From NCBI GenBank assembly GCA_944321335.1, contig CALUKX010000023.1, positions 1 to 40,788 on the forward strand: 40,788 bases of DNA, read 5' to 3'. Shown piece by piece: positions 40,780 through 40,788 of this stretch. The stretch comes from an uncultured Phocaeicola sp. GTDB taxonomy: Bacteria; Bacteroidota; Bacteroidia; Bacteroidales; Bacteroidaceae. A model generated the notes under the pieces. The model had not been told where the DNA came from and ran no database searches. It saw only the letters and a program-made list of their open reading frames with translations. The position numbers and the translations under genes are program-made. Position 1 is the first letter of the stretch, and every line of letters begins with the position of its first letter.

Positions 40780-40788
40780 ATATTGATT

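Noticed and set aside
1-40788. CRISPR array
   Set aside because: No regularly spaced repeat-spacer pattern and no cas genes were seen; the repeats found are pairs or short tandem sites.

Overview
The window is a stretch of chromosome from a member of the Bacteroidales (Bacteroides/Parabacteroides type). Three things point there. Promoters match the Bacteroidetes -7 box TAnnTTTG, with a TTTG -33 box about 19-20 nt upstream where both can be seen. The genes include order-typical families: an N-succinylornithine carbamoyltransferase, a NigD-like lipoprotein, folP-cdaA linkage and a GH51 arabinofuranosidase with an N-terminal accessory region. Shine-Dalgarno signals are weak. The species cannot be named from the sequence alone.

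Positions 94-33648 are ordinary core genome. A long minus-strand operon runs pdxJ-exbB-exbD-tonB-like-DJ-1-ispD-recG (6184 down to 94), with nadK divergent from it. Next come a secreted GH51 enzyme, murF, and the folP-cdaA pair (folate synthesis plus c-di-AMP synthesis), which converges on a GNAT/DUF2156 pair. Then follow lrgAB, the acetate pathway pta-ackA, kdgK, a minus-strand group GT2-radC-DUF59-lpxH, and the divergent pair efp / rpmH. The 53-codon rpmH is easy to miss. A plus-strand run follows: PASTA protein, rluD, ddl, a PlsC-like acyltransferase, a NigD-like lipoprotein and a rhodanese lipoprotein. argF'-proA are on the minus strand, then two small genes and a lytic transglycosylase. 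Strong hairpins, several usable from both strands, separate the transcription units.

Positions 33688-38227 are a small integrative element sitting in the 3' end of tRNA-Pro(CGG). A 15-bp direct repeat that includes the last 14 nt of the tRNA marks both ends, and a second 20-bp direct repeat lies just inside each end. The element holds a tyrosine integrase, a 75-residue unknown protein, an XRE-type repressor and a small divergent regulator around a cluster of ACGCA/TGCGT motifs. An IS607-family insertion (serine recombinase TnpA plus TnpB) has landed in it. Without the IS the element is only about 2.6 kb. This TnpB lacks the usual RuvC-II glutamate and the zinc-finger cysteines, and its 3' end is rich in hairpins, as expected for an omega RNA.

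Positions 38214-40788 hold two divergent tRNA genes (Pro-CGG and Phe-GAA) with mirror-image promoters. A truncated tyrosine recombinase follows tRNA-Phe, then an AT-rich region. In that region two genes (119 aa and a 291-aa WG-repeat protein) lie between two copies of a 20-bp repeat. The first copy runs into a 39-bp near-perfect palindrome, and the second is cut off by the window end. This looks like the first unit of a recombinase-associated gene-cassette array, comparable to the recombinase-associated acquired interbacterial defence clusters of Bacteroidales. It is the most interesting part of the window; that reading is inference.
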